From: Gemmatimonadota bacterium
GTDB taxonomy: Bacteria; Gemmatimonadota; Gemmatimonadetes; Gemmatimonadales; Gemmatimonadaceae
Direction of reading: 5' to 3'
Assembly: GCA_016194585.1 (NCBI GenBank)
Contig: JACQBG010000024.1
Coordinates: 1-64,000, forward strand
DNA: 64,000 nt
Below the pieces are notes generated by a model. It had not been told where the DNA came from. It saw only the letters and a list, made by a program, of their open reading frames with translations, and did not search any database. Shown here in pieces: positions 16,930 to 25,249 of this stretch (position 1 is the first letter of the stretch; every line of letters begins with the position of its first letter). A program made the translations under genes and the position numbers.

Positions 16930-18999
16930 TCAGTACTTCAGGGCGATCCCCGCGCGCACCGTGCGCGCCGGCATCCGGTAGTACTGCGCGTCGCCGAACT
17001 CGCTCTCCGACACCACGTCGCGCGCGTCCCCCAGGTTCTTGCCGTCGATGCGCAGCTCCCACCGCGCCGTGCGGTAGCCGACGCCCGCGTCGAACGTCGA
17101 GAACCCGGCGAGCGGCGCGGTGTTGCGCATGTTCATGAACCGGTCGCCGGTGTAGTTGACGCTCGCCGTCGCCGTGAACCCCTCATCCGGAGCGTACGAC
17201 ACGCCGGCCGACGCCAGCGACCTCGCCGACATCTCCACCCGCTTCCCCGCCAGCTGCGTCGGCACGCCGTCGAACGCTTGTACGAAATCCACGAACTTGG
17301 CGTCGTGCGCGCTGTACGTGGCGCGCACGAACATGGCGTTCGCCAGCCGCAGGTCGGCGCCGAGCTCGAATCCCGTGAACCGCGTATGCCCCGTGTTCTG
17401 CAGCGCCGGCTGCCCGTTCACGACCGTCGACGTCACGAGGTTCTCGAAGTCCATGTGGAACATGCTCGCCTCGAAGTCGAGCATCCCGTCCATCAGCCGC
17501 GCCTTCACCCCGCCCTCGTAGCTGCGCGACGTCTCGGGCTTGAGCACGCCGGCGCCGTCCTCGCCGAGGCCGAAGTCGAACGCCGCCGGCTTGAACGTGT
17601 CGCGCGCGTCGGCGAACAGCTTCACGTGGTCGGGCCCGCGCTCCCACGCCGTGAACAGCGCGCCGAGGCTGCCGCTCAGCCGCGTGTTCGTGACCGTCTC
17701 GTCGGCATCCCGCTTCTCGAGCGTCTGATTGAGTCGCACGCCGGCGCTCAGCGTGACGCGCGCGACGGGGCGCCACTCGGTCGACCCGTACGCGCCCAGG
17801 AAGAGACGCTGGTCGAGCACGCCCAGCGGATCGCTCGGCGGCAGGCTCAGGAGCGAGGTCGTCGCGCCGCTCAGCGGCGCCGTGTACGTGAACGTCGCGC
17901 CGTCGGCGTTGCCGTTGGCCCACAGCGCGTCGGCGCCGGCCATCCACCGCACGCCGCCCTTCGCCGGCCAGATGAGGTGCGTGTCGAAGTACCCGTCGCT
18001 GATCGCGATCTTCTCGCGGAACCCCGACGCGTTGTTCGCGCTGTTCGAGAGGTCGGTGAGGAAGCCACGGAGGATGCGCGTCGACGTGTAGGTATACGAG
18101 GCCGAAGTCCCCCACGTCGCGCCGCCGAGGCCGGGCCGCTCGAATCCCGCCGCGAGCGCGAACCGGTCGTCGTTCAGGTAGGCGCCCGCCGGGTTGTGGT
18201 TCGCGTCGAGCGGCACCGCCGCCGACAGCGTCGCCCCGTCGCGCGGGTGCGGGCTCGCCGGATCCTGGCGCAGCACGTTGGCGTCGAACGTGATCCACGA
18301 CTTGCGGTCGGCGCCGATGTCGGCGGCCCGCCAGAGCGCGTGACCGCGCGTGAAGGCCGTGCGCGCGTCGGCGAACCCCTGCTTGTCGTAATCCAGGCTG
18401 AGCCGCGACTTCCAGTCGCCGGAGAGCGGCACCCCGACGTCGGCCGCCGCGCTCCCCGAGCCGAACGTCCCGCCGCTCGCCGAGACGTACTTCGACTCTT
18501 CGGCGGCGGCCTTGTGCACCACGTGGATCACGCCGACGAACGAGGTCGCGCCGTAGGTGACGGGCGCCGGGCCGCGCAGGATCTCGATGCGCTCGATGTC
18601 GCGCAGGCTGAGGCTCGCGATCGCCGGATTGAACGCGCCGCCGAACGGGATGCCGTCGACGACGAGCAGGAAGGCGTCGAACTCGCGCAGCCCCCAGAAC
18701 TCCGGCACGGCGCCCGCCGGCCCCTGATCGCCCCCGGGGGAGATGCTGATCCCCGTCGCGAGGGCGAGCGCGTCGCGGAGCGACGCGACACCGCGGGCGC
18801 GCAGGTCGGCGCCGCTGATGACCTCGATCGAGGCCGGCACGTCGTGCGGCGCCTCGGGGAGCCGCGTCGCGACGACTTCGACCGCCGGGATCGCGGTGGC
18901 GGGCTTCGGCGGCGGCGCGCCCTGGGCGCCGGCGCCCACCGCGAGGGAGATCGAGGCCGCTGAAAATGCGGCGGCGAGCGCGAGACGGCTGACGGGCAT
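16930..18999 (-). CDS. TonB-dependent outer-membrane receptor
   Basis: A 689-residue outer-membrane receptor. A signal peptide (LALAAAFSAASISLAVGAGAQ) precedes a plug domain from about residue 40 (VEVVATRLPEAP, SLRDALALATGIS, IERIEILRGPAPVTYGATSFVGVIHVV). The C-terminal barrel follows and ends in the typical RTVRAGIALKY. The TonB box is probably the VEVVATR segment. Size matches vitamin B12 or siderophore-type receptors, but no riboswitch or iron gene neighbours define the ligand. It ends 4 nt from the convergent histidine kinase. An AT-rich patch 48-78 nt upstream is the likely promoter or operator region. Confidence 0.93.
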   Translation of the reverse strand: MPVSRLALAAAFSAASISLAVGAGAQGAPPPKPATAIPAVEVVATRLPEAPHDVPASIEVISGADLRARGVASLRDALALATGISISPGGDQGPAGAVPEFWGLREFDAFLLVVDGIPFGGAFNPAIASLSLRDIERIEILRGPAPVTYGATSFVGVIHVVHKAAAEESKYVSASGGTFGSGSAAADVGVPLSGDWKSRLSLDYDKQGFADARTAFTRGHALWRAADIGADRKSWITFDANVLRQDPASPHPRDGATLSAAVPLDANHNPAGAYLNDDRFALAAGFERPGLGGATWGTSASYTYTSTRILRGFLTDLSNSANNASGFREKIAISDGYFDTHLIWPAKGGVRWMAGADALWANGNADGATFTYTAPLSGATTSLLSLPPSDPLGVLDQRLFLGAYGSTEWRPVARVTLSAGVRLNQTLEKRDADETVTNTRLSGSLGALFTAWERGPDHVKLFADARDTFKPAAFDFGLGEDGAGVLKPETSRSYEGGVKARLMDGMLDFEASMFHMDFENLVTSTVVNGQPALQNTGHTRFTGFELGADLRLANAMFVRATYSAHDAKFVDFVQAFDGVPTQLAGKRVEMSARSLASAGVSYAPDEGFTATASVNYTGDRFMNMRNTAPLAGFSTFDAGVGYRTARWELRIDGKNLGDARDVVSESEFGDAQYYRMPARTVRAGIALKY

Positions 19000-19047
19000 G
19001 TGGGGTCCTCGGCGTCGAGGGGTGCGGTGCCGCAGGCCTTGCGGCGG

Positions 19048-19077
19048 TCAATTTCGTTCATGACAAATTCATCACAA
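19048..19077 (-). promoter_or_regulatory. AT-rich putative promoter/operator upstream of the TonB receptor
   Basis: A 30-bp AT-rich patch in otherwise GC-rich DNA, containing TTGTGA (a possible -35 on the minus strand) and a weak dyad centred on TCATGA. The dyad arms (AATTT and AAATT) are offset, so this is not a clean Fur box. No good -10 hexamer is seen. Confidence 0.3.
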
Positions 19078-19139
19078 CGGAAACTGACTGCCGAACGCTT
19101 GCGCGGCAAGCGTGAGACGCACCGTCCTGCCGGAGGCCG

Positions 19140-19235
19140 CTACCCCGCCATCGCCTCGCACAACGCCGCCGAGAGCGTCGGCGCCGTCACTCGCGCGTCA
19201 CTCGCCGGCGAACCGTCGTCGCGCACGGGTGTCAC
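19140..19235 (-). CDS. Possible 31-aa ORF coupled to the DUF1800 gene (GTGA overlap)
   Basis: A GTG overlaps the stop of the DUF1800 gene as GTGA and opens 31 codons (MTPVRDDGSPASDARVTAPT and so on, ending ...CEAMAG). DUF1800 genes are normally followed by a DUF1501 gene, which is absent; this could be a residue of one or chance. It matches nothing I recognise. Confidence 0.2.
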   Translation of the reverse strand: MTPVRDDGSPASDARVTAPTLSAALCEAMAG

Positions 19236-20920
19236 CGGCGTTGGAACTCCGGCGAGCCGAGCGCGAGTCCCACGAGATCGCGCAGCGTCGGCCGGCGCTC
19301 CAGCGAACCGACGAGTGGGTTCGCGCCACTCATCAACACGCGCCGCGTCTCGTCCGATGCGTCGCCGCCGAGCAACTCGTCCACGACGCCATCCACTTGG
19401 CGGTTGAGTGACGTGATCTCGAGCGTCGCCCACGGCGGCCACTGTTCGACCGGCGCGCCGAGCAGCCGCCCTTGCGACACTTGGAGGCCGAAGTTGATGC
19501 GGTCGATGAGCGCCCCGGAGTTCATCCATTGATCGCCGGTCTCGGGCCAGCCGTTGGGCGTGAGCTTGCCGAACAGCGGCTCTCCGAGGCGGGCGATCGC
19601 CTGCACGGTGCGCGGCGACGTGTCCGGCGATGCCCGCAAGATGCGGCGCGCGCTCACCACGAGCTCGAACGGCGATTTCACCTTGGCCCGGTACGCCGCC
19701 CGTGCGTAGAACTCCGGGCTCGTGAGGATGGTGCGCAGCACCTCGCGGATGTCGCCGTCGGTGATGCGGAAGGTCTCCGCGGCACGCTCGACGAGCGCGG
19801 CGCTCGGCGTGTCGCTCACGAACCGCCGCGCGAGCTTGGTCGCGATGAAGCGCGCCGTCGAGGGATGGCGCGCGACGATGTCGAGCACCTCCTCGCCGTC
19901 GGACTCGCCGCGACTGCGACCGAGCCGATGGCCGAGCACGACCTTCTCCTCCGCGTCGTGCGCTCCTTCGCGGAAGATGAAGCCACCCCCGTCGCGCGGA
20001 TCCTGGATCGTCCACCCCGTGAGGGCGCGCGCGACCTCGATCACGTCCTGCTGCGTGTAGCCGCCGTCGACGCCGAGCGTGTGCAGCTCGAGCAGTTCGC
20101 GCCCGTAATTCTCGTTCAGTCCGCCGCGGCGCCGGATGGGCGGGCGGCGCCCGCCGGCCTTCTGCATCGCGCGGTACTCGGTGAGCGTCAGGTGCTGCGC
20201 GTCGGCGGCGCTCTGCCAGTTGTCGAGGTAGTACAGCATCGCCGGGCTGTGCGCGACGGCGCCGAGGAGGTCGCGGAACCGTCCGAGCGCCCGCGGGCGG
20301 ATCACGTCGCGGTCCCACTCGAGGAGCGTGAAACGGGTCGGCATCTTCCCGGCGTACACCGAGAAGTGGTTCTCCCAGAAGTCGGTCATCACCTCGAGCA
20401 GCTGCCGCTCGGAGAGCTGGGCGCGCGCCACCTTCGCCGCCTGGAACTGGTTGACGAGCGCGTTCGCGCGGACGTTGATCGTCTTGAACGCGGCGCTGTC
20501 GTCGGCCGTCATCGTGAACGGCGCGTTCGGCGCGATGCCGCGCGCCTTGCGCAGGTCTCGGATGAAGAGATCCTGCGGCGGGTTCCGCTCGGCCAACGCC
20601 CGCGCCGACTCCTTCCATACCGGGAACTCGCCGAACGCCACGTCGAGCGCGTCGTCGCGGATCTCCTCGGGGTGCAGCTGGCGCTCGAGCCAGGCGTCGG
20701 GGCCCGACTGCGCCACCGCGGCGAGGTCGCCCGGGCGAGGGCCGAACGCGGCGCGGCTGAGCAGGTGCATCGCCTGCTGCTCGACGGTGAGCTCGCGATG
20801 CGTCGGCGCGGGTGCGGGTGCCGTGCCACCATGTGTTCCGCCGCACCCGACGAGCGCGAACGCGAACAGCATCGGCAATGATCGGCGACCGCTCGACGAC
20901 CTGCGCTCGGGCCACGACAT
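19232..20920 (-). CDS. DUF1800 family exported lipoprotein
   Basis: A 562-residue protein of the DUF1800 family. The signal sequence ends in the lipobox LVGC (Cys26 from the chosen start). Family hallmarks are AMHLLSRAAFGPRPGDL near the N-terminus, LLEVMTDFWENHFSVYAGK, GGLNENYGRELLELHTLGVDGGYTQQDV (cut here by other residues), and IATKLARRFVSDTP. The C-terminal region carries TSPEFYARAAYRAKVKSPFE. DUF1800 proteins are widespread in environmental bacteria, usually beside a DUF1501 gene; their function is unknown. No DUF1501 gene is present here. The start is the ATG that leaves a 25-residue signal; a later ATG at MLFAFALVGC is an alternative. Confidence 0.88.
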   Translation of the reverse strand: MSWPERRSSSGRRSLPMLFAFALVGCGGTHGGTAPAPAPTHRELTVEQQAMHLLSRAAFGPRPGDLAAVAQSGPDAWLERQLHPEEIRDDALDVAFGEFPVWKESARALAERNPPQDLFIRDLRKARGIAPNAPFTMTADDSAAFKTINVRANALVNQFQAAKVARAQLSERQLLEVMTDFWENHFSVYAGKMPTRFTLLEWDRDVIRPRALGRFRDLLGAVAHSPAMLYYLDNWQSAADAQHLTLTEYRAMQKAGGRRPPIRRRGGLNENYGRELLELHTLGVDGGYTQQDVIEVARALTGWTIQDPRDGGGFIFREGAHDAEEKVVLGHRLGRSRGESDGEEVLDIVARHPSTARFIATKLARRFVSDTPSAALVERAAETFRITDGDIREVLRTILTSPEFYARAAYRAKVKSPFELVVSARRILRASPDTSPRTVQAIARLGEPLFGKLTPNGWPETGDQWMNSGALIDRINFGLQVSQGRLLGAPVEQWPPWATLEITSLNRQVDGVVDELLGGDASDETRRVLMSGANPLVGSLERRPTLRDLVGLALGSPEFQRR

Positions 20921-21066
20921 GACACACCGCCAAGAAATGGAATGACTCGTTTCGGGACGCGGCGGCGCGTCGGCGAAAGCTAAGCAAGTCGTCTGTGGCG
21001 CGCCGGGCGTTGGTGACACGGAGCGCGGCGGCGCCGCCGTCGCGGACGATATGCCGCTGGCGGGGG

Positions 21067-21780
21067 CTAGCTCTTCGATCCGCGCCCGCGTCCGCCGCGG
21101 CGGCGCCGCTTCCGCGCGGGTGCGCTGCCGGCCGCGGTCTCGCGAGGCTTCGCAGCGGACGTCTGGCGCCCTCCACGCGAAGCCGGTGCGTGCGCCGGCC
21201 TCGCGGCGTGCGTCTTGCGATGCGGGGCCGCGTGATCGAGGTAGGGCGACTCCTCCGTCTCACCGCCGTGATACGGCGACTCGTCGCCGAGATCGCCGAG
21301 GATCTCGCGCGCGCTCGGCCGCCGCCGCGCGATGCGCTTGTGGGGCGGCAGCGGCAATGCCGGACGCTCGTCGGGCGGCAGCAGGTCGTCGACCATCTCC
21401 ACGAGCTGATGGCTCAGGTGGCGGCCGTACTTGTACAGTGCCACGACGCGCTTGCGACTGCCGAGCAGGAAGGCGAGGATGGGCTTGTCCATCTTCGCCG
21501 AGTTGCACGGCTTGCAGGCGAGCACGAGGTTGTCGCGCCGGTCGTAGGCCGTCTGGCCGCGGCGTGGCGTGACGTGGTCGAGCGTGATCGAGCGCTCGGC
21601 GACGACCCGCTCACAATAGGCGCATACGGGTCCGTGCTGTGCGAGCAGCCAGACGCGCGTCTCGGCGTACGCGGCGCGGCCGGTGGGCACCGAGGTGAGC
21701 GAGAGTCGCGGCGTGCCTGCCCCTTTTCCGCGACCGCGACGGGGACGGCGGCCGGAACCGCCACGCGAAGTGCCGGTCAT
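21067..21780 (-). CDS. HNH endonuclease family protein with basic tails
   Basis: A 237-residue protein. The HNH/zinc core lies at about 40-100: CAYCERVV, then ITLDHVTPRRGQ (the H of the HNH), then RDNLVLACKPCNSAKMDK (N, second CxxC pair and the final part of the fold). Both CxxC pairs needed for the structural zinc are present. The first 25 and last 40 residues are Arg/Gly/Ser-rich and probably bind nucleic acid non-specifically. It lacks features of restriction enzymes or homing endonucleases, so a general DNA-processing role is likelier. It follows the small basic protein gene by 10 nt. Confidence 0.85.
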   Translation of the reverse strand: MTGTSRGGSGRRPRRGRGKGAGTPRLSLTSVPTGRAAYAETRVWLLAQHGPVCAYCERVVAERSITLDHVTPRRGQTAYDRRDNLVLACKPCNSAKMDKPILAFLLGSRKRVVALYKYGRHLSHQLVEMVDDLLPPDERPALPLPPHKRIARRRPSAREILGDLGDESPYHGGETEESPYLDHAAPHRKTHAARPAHAPASRGGRQTSAAKPRETAAGSAPARKRRRRGGRGRGSKS

Positions 21781-21790
21781 TCCGTCCCGG

Positions 21791-21973
21791 CTACGGCGCG
21801 GGGGTCGAGGGCGGCGCGTCGTCGCCGTCCGCGTTCGACGGGGCCTCGTCGAGCGGCTGCTCGTCGGGTGCCGCGGCCGCGCGTTCGCGCTTCCGGTCCA
21901 TCTTCTCCTGCTTCTTCCGGGCGCGCTCCTGTTCCCGCTGGCGCTTCTGGAAGCTGAAATTCGGTTTGGCCAC
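21791..21973 (-). CDS. Small basic conserved protein (KPNFSFQKRQ family)
   Basis: A 60-residue protein starting at GTG with GGAG about 7 nt upstream. It opens with MAKPNFSFQKRQREQERARK and continues as a strongly charged, probably helical or disordered Lys/Arg/Glu run before an acidic Pro/Ala-rich tail. The F-S-F-Q-K-R-Q signature belongs to a small uncharacterised family that I recall from several proteobacterial and other genomes, usually about 60-70 aa. It lies between the glycoside hydrolase gene and the HNH gene on the same strand, 10 nt before the latter. Confidence 0.7.
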   Translation of the reverse strand: MAKPNFSFQKRQREQERARKKQEKMDRKRERAAAAPDEQPLDEAPSNADGDDAPPSTPAP

Positions 21974-22059
21974 GCCCACGCTCCATGTGTGTCCTGAAAG
22001 ATATCGCAATGTGCCCCGCTCCGCGTCGCCCCGGCGGAGGCCCGGCCACCGGCGGCCGG

Positions 22060-24708
22060 TCAGCGAAAACGCAGCGCGACCGACTCGATCTCCGCGCCGT
22101 ACGGTGCCATGCGCTCTCCCGGCGCGGCGTCCCGGCGCACCGAGAACTGCAGTCGCTCTACGTCGGCGATGCGCACGGCATCGCCCGGCCCGCCGCGCCC
22201 GCTCGCCGGCGACATCCAGTAGTTCCAGATCCCCGGGAAGCCCATGGGCAGCGACACGCCGCGCGCCGGCGCGAACGCCGAGAGCGGAACGACCACGTCG
22301 CTCCACGTGCTGTCGAGCGCGACGGGTGCGCTCCAGCTCGTCCCGTCCGCCTCGACGAGCGTGAGGTGGAGCTGCTGCCGGGGCCCCGTGCCCCGCGCTC
22401 GGATCGCGACCGCGGTCGCGCCTCCGAGGTCCGCCGCGCGCGCCGCCAACCGGTCGCGCACGACGAGCGACGCGGTGTAATCGTCGACCGTCGCGTTGCG
22501 TTCCGTAGGGAGCTCCAGCCGGAATGCCGGCTCGCCGGAGCGCTGCGACGACACGAGCCGGAAGATCCCCGCGCGTCCACCGTCGCCGATGCGCGAGAAC
22601 GCCAGGCGCCGCACGTCCTCGGCCGGCTCGAACAACGGGAGCGGCGTGCCCGGGCGCACGGCGGTGGTGCGCCAGAGCCCAGTGCCATGCCAGTCCCAAT
22701 CCCACGGCGCCTGATGCGTGCCGCCCGGAAAGGTCGTGACCGTCGTGCCCTCCTGCACCGAGATCGCGTACTCGTACACCCCCTCGCGCAGCGAGTCGGG
22801 GACGACGGCGCGATACTCGTAGCCGGCGGTGCGCGTCATCGGCAGGCGCCGGAAGCTGCCCCAGTCCATCGCCCGGAGCGAGAGCGTCACCGTGCCCGGC
22901 GGCTCCGCGGTGACGACGCGCGCGCGCAACTCGAGCGGGTGGCCTGTCGGGTACGCCGTCGCCACGAGCGGCTCGACCACCGGCGGCATGGAGTCGGGCG
23001 GCGCCTCGTGGAACTCGGCCAGCGCGAGATGCCCGACCGTCGCCGGAAGCGTGCTCGCCGCCACCGGCCCCTTGGCGCTCAGCACGTACACGCCTGGCGT
23101 GACGATGAACGCGCCGTCGGCCGCGCGAGCGCCCGCGGGGGTGCGAAGTGGCGTGCCCGCGAGCCGCGTCACGCTGAACGTCGCCCCGAGATCGGGAAGC
23201 GCGATGCGCATCGGCCACGCGCGCGGGATGGCGCGCGTCACGATCTTGTCCTTGCTGGGCATCACGAAGGGATCGGCCACCGGCACGGCGTCGGCATGCA
23301 CCTCGAGCCGCCAGACGCCGTCACGCAGCTTGTCGAGGAAGTAGATCCCCTCCCCTTCGTACGTCACGACGGGCGACGAACCGTACCCCGCCACGCGGCG
23401 CAGCCGCTCGGGGTGTGGCGGCGCGGACTGCGTGGGGCCGGCGTTGAGGAACACGTCGTCGGCGACCAGCTCGCCCAGGTTCTGCTCGTAGCTCACGTGG
23501 AAGTCGCCGAACCGCGTGTTCCCAGGGTACGCGCCGTACTCCTTGAGGCGCGGGAGCCGCCGCATCTCCTCGGCCGCGATCACCGCGCTCATCGCCTTGC
23601 GCGGCGTGTACACCATGTTCAGGTAATGCGTCTGCCAGCCGAGGTTGCGCGAGGCGGTGGCGAGCATGTCGTAGGCGAACATCGTGGCGAACTGCGTGCC
23701 GACGGCGCGGAACGCGCGCGCCATGGCGGGATACATGTACCCCGTCCGCAGGTCGGGCGAGTCGAACTCGTACACGATCCGCGGCTTCGCCGCGAGCGCG
23801 GGGGCCTTCATGCGATCGTAGGCATCCACCGTGCGGAGGTAGTTCCCCTGCAGTTCGTGCCCGGAGTTGAGTCCGGTGGGGTACCAGCCGAACGTCACGC
23901 CGTCGACCTTCGACTTGGTGATCGCCTCGGTGATCGCGAAGTCCTGGCTCACGTTGTGGAACAGCAGCTTGGTGCATCCCGTGCTGCGCACGGCGTCGAC
24001 GAGCGCGTCGATGTATTTCACCGATCCGGCGAGGTCGGCCGGATGGTGCACCGGCTCGTTGATCATCTCGATGAAGAGGATCGCCGGCTCGTCCTTGATC
24101 TTCGTGTGCGTGTACGGGTTGACATGCTCGAGCAGCTGCCGCAGGTAGGTCGCCTGCGCGGCGATCGCCGCCGGGTTGGTGCCGAGCTCTTCCCGCTTGT
24201 AGTGGTTGGAGAATCCGGGCGGCGTCGTGTCGCGGAGCGCGTCGGGCCAGTTCGCGTTGTACGTCTGGATGGGGCTCAGCAGCATGTAGATGCCGCGATC
24301 GCGCGCCTTCGCGATGAGATAGTCGAACAGGTCGAGATGGTCGTTGACGAGCAGGTTGCCCTGACGGTCCGCGTTCTCCCAGTCGCCCCAGAGCGTGAGG
24401 CGCATGCCGTCCCACCCCATCCGCGCGAAGTGGGCCATGTCGTCGTCGATGGCCTTCTTGCGATCGGCCCTCAGGTAGCCGAGGGCGCGGTAATCCGACG
24501 CGGAAGGGACGATGTAGTTCGCGCCGAAGAGCATCACCTCGCCGGAGTCGTCCTTCCAGCGGATCACGCCCTGGCGGTCGAGGAACACGGCGCGCGCCGC
24601 ACGGGCCGCAGCGGGGGCGCGTCCCGCCTGTGCCGCGGCGAGGGACGTGCCCGCGAGGCACAGCGCGCCCGTGCACCGCAGCAGGCGTAGGACACGAGAG
24701 AACGACAC
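22060..24708 (-). CDS. Large secreted glycoside hydrolase (clan A TIM barrel, GH5-like) with C-terminal beta domains
   Basis: An 882-residue exported enzyme. It starts at GTG with GGAGGAG just upstream and a signal peptide (VLRLLRCTGALCLAGTSLAAA). After a short beta-domain (RQGVIRWKDDSGEVMLFGANY) the TIM barrel runs to about residue 430. FIEMINEPVHHP carries the Asn-Glu acid/base pair of clan A, and IVYEFDSPDLRTGYMYP holds the likely nucleophile Glu. The remaining 400 residues look like beta-sandwich modules, the last one resembling a carbohydrate-binding fold (WSDVVVPLSAFAPARG, GIWNYWMSP). The substrate is not predictable, though a beta-glycan is plausible. It follows the NrfJ-like gene by 35 nt. 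Confidence 0.82.
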   Translation of the reverse strand: MSFSRVLRLLRCTGALCLAGTSLAAAQAGRAPAAARAARAVFLDRQGVIRWKDDSGEVMLFGANYIVPSASDYRALGYLRADRKKAIDDDMAHFARMGWDGMRLTLWGDWENADRQGNLLVNDHLDLFDYLIAKARDRGIYMLLSPIQTYNANWPDALRDTTPPGFSNHYKREELGTNPAAIAAQATYLRQLLEHVNPYTHTKIKDEPAILFIEMINEPVHHPADLAGSVKYIDALVDAVRSTGCTKLLFHNVSQDFAITEAITKSKVDGVTFGWYPTGLNSGHELQGNYLRTVDAYDRMKAPALAAKPRIVYEFDSPDLRTGYMYPAMARAFRAVGTQFATMFAYDMLATASRNLGWQTHYLNMVYTPRKAMSAVIAAEEMRRLPRLKEYGAYPGNTRFGDFHVSYEQNLGELVADDVFLNAGPTQSAPPHPERLRRVAGYGSSPVVTYEGEGIYFLDKLRDGVWRLEVHADAVPVADPFVMPSKDKIVTRAIPRAWPMRIALPDLGATFSVTRLAGTPLRTPAGARAADGAFIVTPGVYVLSAKGPVAASTLPATVGHLALAEFHEAPPDSMPPVVEPLVATAYPTGHPLELRARVVTAEPPGTVTLSLRAMDWGSFRRLPMTRTAGYEYRAVVPDSLREGVYEYAISVQEGTTVTTFPGGTHQAPWDWDWHGTGLWRTTAVRPGTPLPLFEPAEDVRRLAFSRIGDGGRAGIFRLVSSQRSGEPAFRLELPTERNATVDDYTASLVVRDRLAARAADLGGATAVAIRARGTGPRQQLHLTLVEADGTSWSAPVALDSTWSDVVVPLSAFAPARGVSLPMGFPGIWNYWMSPASGRGGPGDAVRIADVERLQFSVRRDAAPGERMAPYGAEIESVALRFR

Positions 24709-24743
24709 GGCTCCTCCCAGGGACGCCAGCCCTGAGCGACCGG

Positions 24744-25097
24744 TTAGACCTTCTCCGTGGCCTGCGTGACGCGTCCCACGAAGAGGATGCGCTTGAACGT
24801 CCGCTTGAGCGTGCTGCTCGTGAAGTCGTTCATCTCCATCTGCACGTCGAAGCGGATCAGGTCGCCCTTCTTCACCTTCACCGTCGGGGCGGCGATCCAC
24901 ACCGTCTTCTTGTCGGCCTGCTCGACCTCGATGTACGTGTACTGCGGCACGTCGATGACCGTGACGACCTTGCCCGTGTTCGGCACCTGCGCGCCTGGCG
25001 CGCCCTGGCGCGGCGCGGAGTGCGGCGACTGCGCACGGGCGGCGCCGGCGGCGCCGGCCACCAGCGCGAGGGCGAACAGCGAATGGATGAGCTTCAT
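24744..25097 (-). CDS. Exported NrfJ-like OB-fold protein
   Basis: A 117-residue periplasmic protein with a signal peptide (LIHSLFALALVAGAAGAARA). The mature part has the pattern VVTVIDVPQYTYIEVEQADK, VWIAAPTVKVKKGDLIRFD, MEMNDFTSSTLKRTFKRILFVGR, which matches small periplasmic OB-fold proteins related to NrfJ that often read GxYTY...WxAxP...MxxFxSxTLxRxFxxI.FV. Their biochemical role is unknown. It lies 35 nt upstream of the secreted hydrolase on the same strand. Confidence 0.6.
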   Translation of the reverse strand: MKLIHSLFALALVAGAAGAARAQSPHSAPRQGAPGAQVPNTGKVVTVIDVPQYTYIEVEQADKKTVWIAAPTVKVKKGDLIRFDVQMEMNDFTSSTLKRTFKRILFVGRVTQATEKV

Positions 25098-25249
25098 GGC
25101 GATATCCCTGTCATGTTGGGTTGGAGACGGTCGCGACGACGGTCTGATTCCCGCACCGTGCCGCGGCCGGCACCCCGGAAAGGTAACGACCCTGGCGCTT
25201 CACAAGTTGCCGCGCCGCGAGACCGAGCTGAGAGCAGGGTGAGCGGCGC

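Noticed and set aside
19048-19077. Cobalamin riboswitch or Fur box upstream of the TonB receptor
   Set aside because: No conserved B12-box sequence and the dyad is offset and too imperfect for a Fur site.
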